Positions 15,838-22,978 of a stretch of 32,970 nt of DNA are shown piece after piece. The stretch is from positions 1 to 32,970 of the forward strand of contig JABDCI010000014.1 in the NCBI GenBank assembly GCA_013288215.1, in the 5' to 3' direction. How positions within the stretch are numbered: position 1 is the stretch's first letter; each line of letters begins with the position of its first letter. Source of the stretch: Verrucomicrobiota bacterium. GTDB lineage: Bacteria; Verrucomicrobiota; Verrucomicrobiia; JABWAM01. The position numbers were made by a program, and so were the translations under genes. Below the pieces are notes generated by a model. The model saw only the letters and a program-made list of their open reading frames with translations. It was not told the origin of the DNA and made no database searches.

Positions 15838-16532
15838 GAGATGCCGAATTCACGGGAGACCCGCCGCACGGATTTGGCTGATTTTGCCACCAGCTGCTGC
15901 GTGCTGGCGATTTCATTCTTGAGGACCTTGGTATTGCTCCGGGCCTCCTTTTTCAATGAGAGCAGACGGACATTGATTCCCAGAAGAGTCTGGGCGATTT
16001 CATTCTGAAGTTCATAACTGATGTTCCTGCGTTCATCCTCCTGCGCCGCCAGCACTTGGTGGGTCAGTTGCCGCAAACGTTTCTGTAGTTCCAGCGATTC
16101 TTCCAGACATTTCTTGTGATGTTTGTGGTTATTCTCGAAGGCATCCTCCTTGATCTTGCGCCGGGCGACACTCCGTTGCAATTGACGATTGGTGGTGGCC
16201 AGTTCCTCTGTGCGCTGACCCAGCATTTTCTCCAGTCGGTTTATGTGGCTCTTGGTCTGCCGCGCGGCGTGATGCGTCTCCAGGATTGGGATGATGGTTT
16301 CGTTAAAAAAGCATTCCGCCCGCTTGATGAAACCATCTCTGTTGTTGGAGAGTTCCAGTGTGGCGAGTGCTTGCTCGTGAATCTGGGCCAATTCCAGCGT
16401 TTCCAGACCGAGGACGACTGCTTGGCGTCCCAGTCTCAAAGCAGGCTGCAAGCTCGCGCATGGCCCCTGCGTCAGGTGGTTTCGCAACGCGGTCACGTAG
16501 CGTTGTGACAACCTGATTAATTTTTGTTTCAT
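15834..16532 (-). CDS. Kinase-dead, truncated paralog of the adjacent histidine kinase
   Basis: The 232-aa protein aligns end to end with residues 1-210 of the downstream kinase: the RsbU_N-like domain (RYVTALRNHLTQGPCASLQPALRLGRQAVVLG), the coiled coil and the dimerisation helices (LAAQEDERRNISYELQNEIAQTLLGINVRLLSLKKEA). The phosphoacceptor His is Gln176 and the next Asp is Asn (ELHDV in the active kinase, ELQNE here). The reading frame stops at SREFGIS, just where the active kinase continues RELRPAVLDDLGL, so the ATPase domain is missing. The remaining sequence shows no frameshift, and the gene overlaps the active kinase by an ATGA, so it looks maintained. It may heterodimerise with and tune the active kinase. 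This is the first gene of the operon. Confidence 0.85.
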   Translation of the reverse strand: MKQKLIRLSQRYVTALRNHLTQGPCASLQPALRLGRQAVVLGLETLELAQIHEQALATLELSNNRDGFIKRAECFFNETIIPILETHHAARQTKSHINRLEKMLGQRTEELATTNRQLQRSVARRKIKEDAFENNHKHHKKCLEESLELQKRLRQLTHQVLAAQEDERRNISYELQNEIAQTLLGINVRLLSLKKEARSNTKVLKNEIASTQQLVAKSAKSVRRVSREFGIS

Positions 16533-16960
16533 GGTGTCATGCCGGATTGAGGCGTGATTCTTCGGAATGTTTGATCTCTCAACGGCAAACCGCTAAACCA
16601 AGGTAAATATCGGACCATTGTTTCAATCTGTATATGGGGTGAATACCCCATGGTCAACGGCCAGTTATGGTTCCGGCAAGGACGTTGAAAAGCAATGCAG
16701 ACAACGGAACAGGCAAAGGGCGCTGCCGGTAAGTTGAAATCCACGGTAGGGTTACACCCCATAGCGAAGGGCCAAATCTCGACGTACCCTACTTCTCTAA
16801 TAAGAGAAGAGCCTGGTTATCAAGCTCGTCACCGATATCAACAACATACCATTGCCGTGCTTGTAGCGGCAATCAATAATTCAATCAGCGTAGGTTTGTT
16901 GGCGAGGTTGGAGGCGTGCGAACCGGCAGTGGCTCCAAAGCAAACTGAAAGAAAAATTAT
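16533..16960. promoter_or_regulatory. Divergent control region between signalling operon and envelope-stress genes
   Basis: This 428-bp region has no gene. It holds a perfect inverted repeat ATGGGGT-GAAT-ACCCCAT (16634-16651) near the signalling operon, a related site TAGGGTTACACCCCATA (16747-16763), a long-range inverted repeat GTAGGGT/ACCCTAC (16746-16752 with 16786-16792), and a hairpin CTTCTCT-AATA-AGAGAAG (16792-16809) with no T-run. The first two sites resemble the one in front of the receiver gene at 13877. I could not assign -35/-10 boxes with confidence. Confidence 0.55.
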
Positions 16961-17110
16961 ATGTTATACACCATTGCAGTAGTATTGATCGTTTTGTGGC
17001 TGCTCGGTCTGGTCACCGGCTTCACGATAGGTTCGTTTATTCACGTTCTGCTGGTGATTGCCTTGATCATGATTCTAGTGAACATCATTCAGGGCCGACG
17101 ACCGGTATAA
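16961..17110 (+). CDS. lmo0937-family small membrane protein
   Basis: A 49-aa ORF starting MLYTIAVVLIVLWLLG and ending IIQGRRPV. It has two hydrophobic helices separated by a short turn (LVTGFTIGSFIHVLL), the pattern of the lmo0937/DUF5670 small inner-membrane proteins that often accompany stress genes. Length and motif (the VLWLLG stretch and a final short basic tail) agree with the family. It is first in a run of small envelope genes on the plus strand; spacing to the next gene is 39 bp. The upstream GAAAG is a weak ribosome binding site. Confidence 0.75.
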   Translation: MLYTIAVVLIVLWLLGLVTGFTIGSFIHVLLVIALIMILVNIIQGRRPV

Positions 17111-17149
17111 GAGAAGCGCTTAATTAAAAAATCAACTGAGAGGTTCGAT

Positions 17150-17365
17150 ATGAATACAAAAAACATCGTTGCAGTTATCCTGCTCACTCTAGGCATCGTA
17201 GTGCTCGCTTACTCGGGTATTAGCTTCACGACGCCAGGAAAGCCTGTCGAGTTTCTCGGCATGCATTTTCAAACCACGGACAACCACTTCATCCCGCCAG
17301 TCGCCGGTGCGTTTGCACTCGTTGGTGGTCTCGTGTTGCTGCTTGTGAATCCCAAGCGAGCCTGA
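17150..17365 (+). CDS. Small two-helix membrane protein (DUF3185-like)
   Basis: A 71-aa protein with an N-terminal helix (IVAVILLTLGIVVLAYSGISF), a polar middle and a C-terminal helix (PPVAGAFALVGGLVLLLV). GAGAGG lies 6 nt upstream of the ATG. The arrangement resembles DUF3185-type proteins found in stress-related clusters; the assignment is tentative. It sits between the lmo0937-like and BON genes with short gaps, which suggests one transcript. Confidence 0.7.
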   Translation: MNTKNIVAVILLTLGIVVLAYSGISFTTPGKPVEFLGMHFQTTDNHFIPPVAGAFALVGGLVLLLVNPKRA

Positions 17366-17392
17366 TGATAATATCGCGCGATTGGAAACAAA

Positions 17393-17848
17393 ATGACGAC
17401 GACCTCACTTTCTCTCCTGTCTCTGCTCCTGGCGATTACCTTGGTGATAGGTTGGGAATCTCGAGAGAAAGACGTTTCCAGGAAGATCCTTTCGAATTCC
17501 AGGGAGATCCGTAAGGAGACGACCGCTTCCGATGATAAGGAAGTCGGTTTAAGTGAAAACGCGCGTGAGCCGTCGATAAGTCCCGCAGATCATTATGCGA
17601 CGAAAGCGGACCAGATCATCACGCAGCGCATGCGAGACGCGATTGCAAGGGATCCGACCCTTTCACCCTTTGGAAACCAGATTGGAATCAACACAACCGA
17701 AGGAAATATTGATTTGCGGGGCGTTGTTCCCACGAGAAATGATAAGGCTCAGCTTGTTTTAACAGCCCAGGAAATCGGAGGGGTGCGACACGTCAGTAAC
17801 GAACTGGTTGTTCAGAATGAACATCTGCAACAACCGTATCAGCAATAA
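17393..17848 (+). CDS. Exported BON-domain protein
   Basis: A 151-aa protein with an N-terminal hydrophobic export signal (SLSLLSLLLAITLVIG), a polar linker and one BON domain from about residue 73 (ADQIITQRMRDAIARDPTLSPFGNQIGINTTEGNIDLRGVVPTRNDKAQLVLTAQEIGGVRHVSNELVV). BON domains bind phospholipid or membranes in periplasmic proteins such as OsmY. The absence of a lipobox suggests a soluble or membrane-tethered periplasmic protein. The neighbours are small membrane proteins, in line with envelope-stress protection. Confidence 0.88.
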   Translation: MTTTSLSLLSLLLAITLVIGWESREKDVSRKILSNSREIRKETTASDDKEVGLSENAREPSISPADHYATKADQIITQRMRDAIARDPTLSPFGNQIGINTTEGNIDLRGVVPTRNDKAQLVLTAQEIGGVRHVSNELVVQNEHLQQPYQQ

Positions 17849-17873
17849 CCTGATCCCTTATAGAAGACCCATT

Positions 17874-18041
17874 ATGTTTGAACTTCTGATCGTTTTAATT
17901 CTCCTCACCTGTTTCATCTTTATCTCCTTCTTAACCAAGGGGGCGGTTTATTTCATGCTTCTGTCTGCCGTTGTCGTCTATCTGCTGCGAGGTGTTCGAC
18001 ATCAGTTCAGGTTATTAGGAGAAATAAAGCCGCGAGCCTGA
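17874..18041 (+). CDS. Small hydrophobic membrane protein
   Basis: A 55-aa protein starting at ATG 17874, with two membrane helices (LLIVLILLTCFIFISFL and VYFMLLSAVVVYLLRG) and a basic tail. The frame extends upstream to 17808 but would overlap the BON gene. The family is not recognised. The 25-bp gap from the BON gene suggests co-transcription. The ribosome binding site is weak. Confidence 0.55.
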   Translation: MFELLIVLILLTCFIFISFLTKGAVYFMLLSAVVVYLLRGVRHQFRLLGEIKPRA

Positions 18042-18063
18042 CAATCCTTTTTGAAACTCTTTT

Positions 18064-19167
18064 ATGAAAACTTTTTTTCAACCTGATCGTTCTTGCAACC
18101 CTGTCCTTGAGCCAAATACCCAGGTCTTCCTCGACAGGGTGGGGGCGGAAGGCGGACCGCAGATCCATGAGATGTCGGTTGAAAGTGCACGCGACACGCT
18201 TTCGGAGCTACAGGCGGGTGATATTCCGAAACTCTCTGCTGATATTGAAGACTGCACGATCCCTGCTGGTCCGAGTGGAGGTGTCGTGGTGCGCATTATT
18301 CGGCCCAAGGGCGCCAAAAGCGCGCTTCCCGTCGTCGTTTATTTCCATGGCGGCGGATGGGTGCTGGGCGACGCGGAGACTCACGACCGTCTGCTTCGAG
18401 AACTCGCCAATGGTGCAGGCGCGGCGGTGGTGTTTGTCGAGTACAGCCGTTCTCCCGCGGCGCGATTTCCCACCGCGATCGAGGAAGCTTATGCAGTGAC
18501 CCAATGGATTGCCGAGAATGGAGCAATGCTTAATGTCGATTCCACGCGCATCGCGGTGGCGGGTGACAGCGTGGGTGGCAACATGGCGATTGCCGTGACT
18601 TTGATGGCAAAGGAGCGCGGCGGCCCACAACTTTGCTTTCAGGTGTTGTTTTATCCCGTGACCGATTCAAACTTCGAGACGGCGTCTTACCATCAATTCG
18701 GACAGGGCTATTTTCTGACACGTGAGGCAATGAAATGGTTTTGGGATCAATACATTCCAGATATCGAGACCCGCAATCAAGCCAAGGCATCGCCATTGAC
18801 GGCTTCTATTGAACAACTGCGGGGTTTGCCTCCGGCGCTTCTCATTATCAGTGAATGTGATGTCCTCCGCGATGAAGGTGAAGCCTTTGCGAGCAGGCTC
18901 ATGGAAGCGGAGGTACCAGTTACGGCGATGCGTTTTCTGGGTACCATTCATGACTTCGTAATGCTGAACGCCATCGCGGAGACGCCAGCGGCACGTTGTG
19001 CAGTGGGGCAGGCGAACGCCATGTTGCGAAAAGCGTTTACGCTGAAAAACGATGACCAGGAAGGCAGTGGCTTCCCAGGTGTAGTGAAAATGAACCAGCG
19101 TCGGCTTCTGCAAAAAGCGGTTGTTACTGCCCCCCGAGTTTTTGTTGAGGCCATGAACGGATGTTAA
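18064..19167 (+). CDS. Alpha/beta-hydrolase esterase (hormone-sensitive lipase family)
   Basis: A 367-aa cytoplasmic carboxylesterase of the HSL (type IV) family. The oxyanion motif is HGGGW (95-99), the nucleophile elbow is GDSVGG with Ser169, and Asp266 (ECDVLRDEG) and His296 (GTIHDF) complete the triad. The cap and N-terminal helices (QVFLDRV.. and ESARDTL) are as in the family. The C-terminal ~50 residues beyond the fold (from about TLKNDDQEG) are an unusual basic extension. It follows the small envelope genes by 22 bp on the same strand and may share their transcript. Substrate unknown: probably short-chain esters. Confidence 0.9.
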   Translation: MKTFFQPDRSCNPVLEPNTQVFLDRVGAEGGPQIHEMSVESARDTLSELQAGDIPKLSADIEDCTIPAGPSGGVVVRIIRPKGAKSALPVVVYFHGGGWVLGDAETHDRLLRELANGAGAAVVFVEYSRSPAARFPTAIEEAYAVTQWIAENGAMLNVDSTRIAVAGDSVGGNMAIAVTLMAKERGGPQLCFQVLFYPVTDSNFETASYHQFGQGYFLTREAMKWFWDQYIPDIETRNQAKASPLTASIEQLRGLPPALLIISECDVLRDEGEAFASRLMEAEVPVTAMRFLGTIHDFVMLNAIAETPAARCAVGQANAMLRKAFTLKNDDQEGSGFPGVVKMNQRRLLQKAVVTAPRVFVEAMNGC

Positions 19168-19741
19168 AATCAGACTCCCACGCCACGGCGTTGCGTTAAA
19201 GATTCCGCTTGGGTTTCGGAAACTTCAACGCGGGCAGCATTCTTGCACATGCGCGTGATCGCGATGACGACAGGAGTCACATTTTGGCTCGAGAATCGTT
19301 CCGACATGAAGATCCGCAGGAAGGCTGTGATATCGTTCGCCATGAGTTCGAGCGTTTGACGTCGATCTTGAGGCTTTTACGAATGAATTTCCCATGAATA
19401 CGAATGCGGCAAAAATGTATCCCGCTGGGAGTGTAACGGATCAGATTGGCAAAAGTTTTTTAAAAGTGGTGCGCCCAATGATTCCCAGTTTGAACTCTAT
19501 CGTCTGTTGGCTAAAGGAAATAGAGGCTCTCCGACAAGCTCAACTGTCCCTTGCGGCGTGATCAGGAGGGACTGTTTTGTGGGAAGTTACTCGAGAAAGC
19601 CATTTATTTGCGTTTCAATATTTCTCTCTCAGATTTTCTTGGTCATGGACATGGAAATAAGCTGACATGATGGCAGAGCGTCCCAAGTAATCTGTGCCAG
19701 CTTCAGGTCTGACTGCGCAAGGGCGTTGAGGGAAGGGCGCC
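19168..19741. other. Intergenic region with repeat copy C and no recognisable gene
   Basis: This 574-bp region follows the esterase gene and precedes the convergent 3' end of the cytochrome/molybdopterin gene. An open frame of 62 codons (19209-19397) has no family features. The only clear structure is repeat copy C at 19463-19556. Confidence 0.5.
19463..19556 (+). repeat. Repeat copy C: tRNA-Arg 3' end plus conserved cassette end
   Basis: TTTTTTAAAAG precedes TGGTGCGCCCA (19467-19477). The following ~80 bp are nearly identical to copies A and D, and the similarity to D continues for about 25 bp further (TGATCA.. CTGTTT). The frame RPMIPSLN..LKEIEALRQ ends in LSLAA and a TGA stop. Imperfect inverted repeats CAGTTTGA/TCAACTG (19486, 19540) and CTCTAT/ATAGAG (19495, 19520) allow a folded single strand. 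Confidence 0.8.
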
Positions 19742-21409
19742 TCAAATATTGGGAAGGATGTCAAAGTATTCATCATCCTCGTTTTTGCCCCCTTCTCCCT
19801 TGCCAAGAGTCTTTTCCGTTTCGACGAATTCAATGCGTTCAATCCACTTCACCATTTTATAGCCAAGCTGGTTTTCAACGCGCAGTCGGAGCGGAGCGCC
19901 ATAAACTTCAGGCAGCGGAGCTTGGTTCATTTCATAGGCGAGCAAACATCTCGCCTTGAGCGCCGTTTCGATGGTTTGCGTGTCATAATATTCCCCACCG
20001 TACAACGCGTCGCCGTAGGAATAAAAAGCCACGACTTTTGCTTCAGGCTTGGGTTTGACGATCTCGATCAATCGTTTAAACGGAAGCCCGCCCCATTGCG
20101 CGATTCCGGACCAACCCTGGATGCAATGATGCATGGAAATGTATTCTTCCTTGCCGAGCGCACGAATGTCCTCAAGTGAAAGCTCGATCGGATTTTCCAC
20201 CAAACCACTAATCTTCAATTTGAAATCCTGGAATCTATTCGTCGCGAGTTGCTTCCACTTGTTGGAAGTTGGCAACTTTCCATTCGGCCAGAAGAATGGG
20301 GAAATGTCCTTCTGTGTATAATGTTCATCGGGCTTGAGACGGCTCAACACATTCCAGTGAAATAGCCCGGCGTCGGCTTTGTATGCATGCTGCATGGTGC
20401 GGGGATATTTCCATGCGATAAAGTGAAAGAGGACCCAGGAAGCCACGACCAGGCCAATGGCGATGAGACCAACGATCATCCCGATGAGATGTGTGTCATC
20501 ACGTCCAGCAACGATATGGTTCATATTTCTCACAAATCCAGTGGTGGAGACCAACCCCACATGCACCGCCAGAAAGCATAGGTATCCCATCACCAAAATA
20601 AAATGGATAGACCGAGCTCCCTGTCTGCTCCCGAAGAGCTTTGGAAAAAAAGGGAAGCGATTATCAACCGCCGGGGACATCGCTATCCCGGTTAACATGG
20701 ACAGCGGCGCCATAACGAAAATGACAGCGAAGTATGAAAGCTGTTGCAGTGGATTGAATTGATAGAAGCCATTGGGTTCCGCCGGCAGATGGAAGGTGGC
20801 GTAATAAACAAAAGCTTTCCAAGCCGCGGGAACGATTTCCAAAGAAGTCGGAACCAGACGTTTCCATTGATCGGTGAAGAAAAGCAGCGCGATAAAAATA
20901 AAACCATTGAGAAGGAATCCGTACACCGAGAGGAAATGCCACGATCGCGCCATCCCCACGGTGTGCCGGTATCCGGGCAACGCCACCAACGGGGAAATGT
21001 AACGGGCGTCGTCCTTGGCAGTCCACAAGCGGTCAAGAGGCACTTTGAGCGGTGTAAACCGCATCCACTCCGAGTTCGGCGTGCAATGACGGTTCCAATA
21101 AAGTCGTGGGTGATCCATTAAAATGGAGAGTCCGCTGCGGACAAGGAGCATCAGAAAAAAGAAATTCACAAAATGGGTCAGTCGCAACCACGCGGGGAAA
21201 CCATGCGGAATCGGAGGATTTTTCACATGGATTGGCGGCAGGAAAGTCTCCGTTGGGAGTCCGGCGATCAGATATTGTCCCCAGGCAATCGAAACTGGAA
21301 CCAGAGCGACAACTGCGAATGAAAAAACAAACCAGGGATTGATCCAAACACGAAAACGGCGATCCGGTGGATAGTGGATAGCTCGATGGACTTCGTCGAA
21401 TGTCTGCAT
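19742..21409 (-). CDS. Cytochrome b561-like membrane domain fused to molybdopterin oxidoreductase domain
   Basis: A 555-aa fusion protein. The N-terminal ~345 residues contain several membrane helices with paired histidines (LRLTHFVNFFFLMLLV, MARSWHFLSVYGFLL, SIHFILVMGYLCFLAVHVGLV), as in di-haem cytochrome b561-type anchors. The C-terminal ~170 residues match the sulfite-oxidase-like Mo-cofactor domain: Cys429 in MHHCIQGWSGIAQWGG is the expected molybdenum ligand, followed by YGGEYYDTQTIETAL, LLAYEMNQAPLPEVYGAPLRLRVENQLGYK and MVKWIERIEFV. It resembles MsrP (YedY) and MsrQ joined in one chain, so it could pass quinol electrons to a reductase site. Substrate and side of the membrane are not certain. 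Confidence 0.88.
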   Translation of the reverse strand: MQTFDEVHRAIHYPPDRRFRVWINPWFVFSFAVVALVPVSIAWGQYLIAGLPTETFLPPIHVKNPPIPHGFPAWLRLTHFVNFFFLMLLVRSGLSILMDHPRLYWNRHCTPNSEWMRFTPLKVPLDRLWTAKDDARYISPLVALPGYRHTVGMARSWHFLSVYGFLLNGFIFIALLFFTDQWKRLVPTSLEIVPAAWKAFVYYATFHLPAEPNGFYQFNPLQQLSYFAVIFVMAPLSMLTGIAMSPAVDNRFPFFPKLFGSRQGARSIHFILVMGYLCFLAVHVGLVSTTGFVRNMNHIVAGRDDTHLIGMIVGLIAIGLVVASWVLFHFIAWKYPRTMQHAYKADAGLFHWNVLSRLKPDEHYTQKDISPFFWPNGKLPTSNKWKQLATNRFQDFKLKISGLVENPIELSLEDIRALGKEEYISMHHCIQGWSGIAQWGGLPFKRLIEIVKPKPEAKVVAFYSYGDALYGGEYYDTQTIETALKARCLLAYEMNQAPLPEVYGAPLRLRVENQLGYKMVKWIERIEFVETEKTLGKGEGGKNEDDEYFDILPNI

Positions 21410-21421
21410 AAAAAATGGGTT

Positions 21422-22075
21422 CTAGTGTGAATTAGGTTTTTTTGATTTGTGTAGTCCTGAGCATTGAGCTGACGGCTTCTTTGGAGTGCTCGGTGAGGCT
21501 TCGGCAGGATACGTGATCGTGGTGCCCCGGACTTTGGCAAAGGGCGTGAGCGTATGAACCTGACGGCGGGTTGGACTCATGATGTCCTCGGTGCGGATTC
21601 CACGAACCAGCAAGGCATCGGCGATGAGCGAGCGATGACAGCGCCATGGCACCACTTCGGCGCACATCAATACGATTCTCTCCTGGTTCGTCAACCAGAT
21701 CAATTCGTCGAGGCTCTGCTCAAATTCCAGCGTTTGCATGTAATCCGCATAACCTCGAAAGGAAGCATTGCGCCAGCCCAAGTTGAGCGAATCGCGCTTC
21801 GCATGACGAAGTCCGCCGAGGCCCGGCAGGTGAATATAGCTCAAGCCGGCTTTTTTCAATGAGCCTGGCAACGAAGTCTTGTTGAATTGTGGGTTGTGCC
21901 AGGACCGCGGCACTGTTCGCACATCGACGACGCAAGTCGCACCGTGTGCTTGAAGCAGACGGATGAATTCCTCCAGCGTGCGTGTGGAATGCCCAATCGT
22001 CAATACGTTCGGCGAAGGTTTCGGCCTTAGTTTTCTTCCAGGACCTTCGGTTTTAGCTTTGAACGACTTTCCCAT
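21422..22075 (-). CDS. DUF488 family protein
   Basis: A 217-aa protein with the full DUF488 pattern: TIGHSTRTLEEFIRLLQAHGATCVVDVRTVPRSWHNPQFN, the middle GYADYMQT, and the cysteine block ERIVLMCAEVVPWRCHRSLIADALL. A Lys-rich N-terminus and a basic C-terminal tail flank the domain. The family is widespread and of unknown biochemical function, though Cys and Arg conservation suggests an enzyme or nucleic-acid binder. It lies directly upstream of the cytochrome/molybdopterin gene (gap 12 bp), so the two are likely co-transcribed. Confidence 0.9.
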   Translation of the reverse strand: MGKSFKAKTEGPGRKLRPKPSPNVLTIGHSTRTLEEFIRLLQAHGATCVVDVRTVPRSWHNPQFNKTSLPGSLKKAGLSYIHLPGLGGLRHAKRDSLNLGWRNASFRGYADYMQTLEFEQSLDELIWLTNQERIVLMCAEVVPWRCHRSLIADALLVRGIRTEDIMSPTRRQVHTLTPFAKVRGTTITYPAEASPSTPKKPSAQCSGLHKSKKPNSH

Positions 22076-22596
22076 GCATCTTTCGAGTTAAGACTTCGAT
22101 GCGGTTGTTTAATTTTTTGGTGATCTCGTAAGATCCATGCTCTGCTTTCGCAATTCCACATTTTGTGAAATCTGTTGTGCTGGAAGAGTTTGCCGTTCTT
22201 CGCTGGTCTTGACAATGTCGGCTTCCGCATGGACTTTTCGGCAGGAGTAGGGTGAAGGGCGCAGCTTAAACGCACGGGTTCAAATCTCGTTGGGTCACTA
22301 TTCCTTCTCAGGTGTAAAAGTTCCGAGAGAGTCATATGCGAATAAAAAAGATAGAGTTGTCTTACGACTTGAAGTTCAACCCGTTGCAGAGGGAAAAAGT
22401 GACAACTTCAGAATGGTGCGCCCAATGATTCCCAGTTTGAACTCTATCGTCTGTTGGCTAAAGGAAATAGAGGCTCTCCGACAAGCTCAACTGTCCCTTT
22501 CGGCCTGATCAAAAGCGGCTGTTTGGGCTGATTCGGATTCATCGCACCTTGCACCTATAAATTAGGCCACCAAACCAATTTTCCTCATTGACAATC
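22076..22596. other. Intergenic region with tRNA-like remnant and repeat copy D
   Basis: No recognisable gene. On the plus strand 22274-22300 has a perfect tRNA T-arm (ACGGG-TTCAAAT-CTCGT) followed by TGGGTCA, like a tRNA acceptor 3' strand, but the matching 5' half is absent. Repeat copy D lies at 22414-22504. A 72-codon open frame from 22290 only joins these two elements and is not credible as a gene. Confidence 0.5.
22414..22504 (+). repeat. Repeat copy D: tRNA-Arg 3' end plus conserved cassette end
   Basis: TGGTGCGCCCA (22414-22424) is followed by ~80 bp that are identical to copy C except near the 3' end (CTTTCGGC where C has CTTGCGGC). The left flank (TTCAGAA) is less like the tRNA flank than in A-C. 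It lies about 1 kb from the intact tRNA-Arg and forms the far boundary of the shortest cassette, which holds only the higBA-like genes. Confidence 0.8.
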
Positions 22597-22956
22597 TTAG
22601 GCGCAAGCAAGCTCAGGCTCGATCTCTTCCTTATCCAAGACAATGCTTACGTGATGGTGCCCCGCGGCGTTTGCATAAGCCACAATTTCTTTGACTGTCA
22701 AATCAGCGTCGCGGCTGGATTCGAGCTTTGAAATAGCTCCCTGGGTGAGTTGCATCTTTGCAGCAAGCGCCTGCTGAGTGAGGCCGGCTTTCGACCTCAT
22801 AGAGATAAGACGATCAACGATGAGACGCTCTTTTTTTAGAGCGTCGAATCGGGTTAAAACCTCTTTGGAGGTTCCAAGCTGCACCATCATCTCTCGAACG
22901 GATGCGTAATTTTTTCCAGTTGGTAAAGCGGGTATGTTTTTAGTGTGTTTTTTCAT
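22597..22956 (-). CDS. XRE-family antitoxin (HigA-like)
   Basis: A 119-aa protein with a Cro/C1-type helix-turn-helix at about residues 50-85 (RSKAGLTQQALAAKMQLTQGAISKLESSRD). The N-terminal part (YASVREMMVQLGTSKEVLTRFDALKKERLIVDRL) is a typical helical extension of HigA-type antitoxins. It follows the RelE-like toxin gene by 22 bp on the same strand. Toxin-first order is usual for higBA. It probably represses the shared promoter through the palindrome at 23335-23357. Confidence 0.88.
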   Translation of the reverse strand: MKKHTKNIPALPTGKNYASVREMMVQLGTSKEVLTRFDALKKERLIVDRLISMRSKAGLTQQALAAKMQLTQGAISKLESSRDADLTVKEIVAYANAAGHHHVSIVLDKEEIEPELACA

Positions 22957-22978
22957 AGAAATCTCGAATGAGGATCTT

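Noticed and set aside
16792..16809. Hairpin CTTCTCT-AATA-AGAGAAG as a terminator
   Set aside because: It is in a divergent promoter region and is not followed by a T-run; more likely an operator or chance.
19209..19397. 62-codon open frame after the esterase gene
   Set aside because: No ribosome binding site, no recognisable family and no operon context.
8586..22504. CRISPR array interpretation of the repeats
   Set aside because: Only four copies, spaced 2.8-8 kb apart with genes between them; no spacers or cas genes.
22290..22508. 72-codon open frame containing repeat copy D
   Set aside because: It only joins a tRNA-like fragment to the repeat; the shared part is found in different contexts at the other copies, so no gene is supported.
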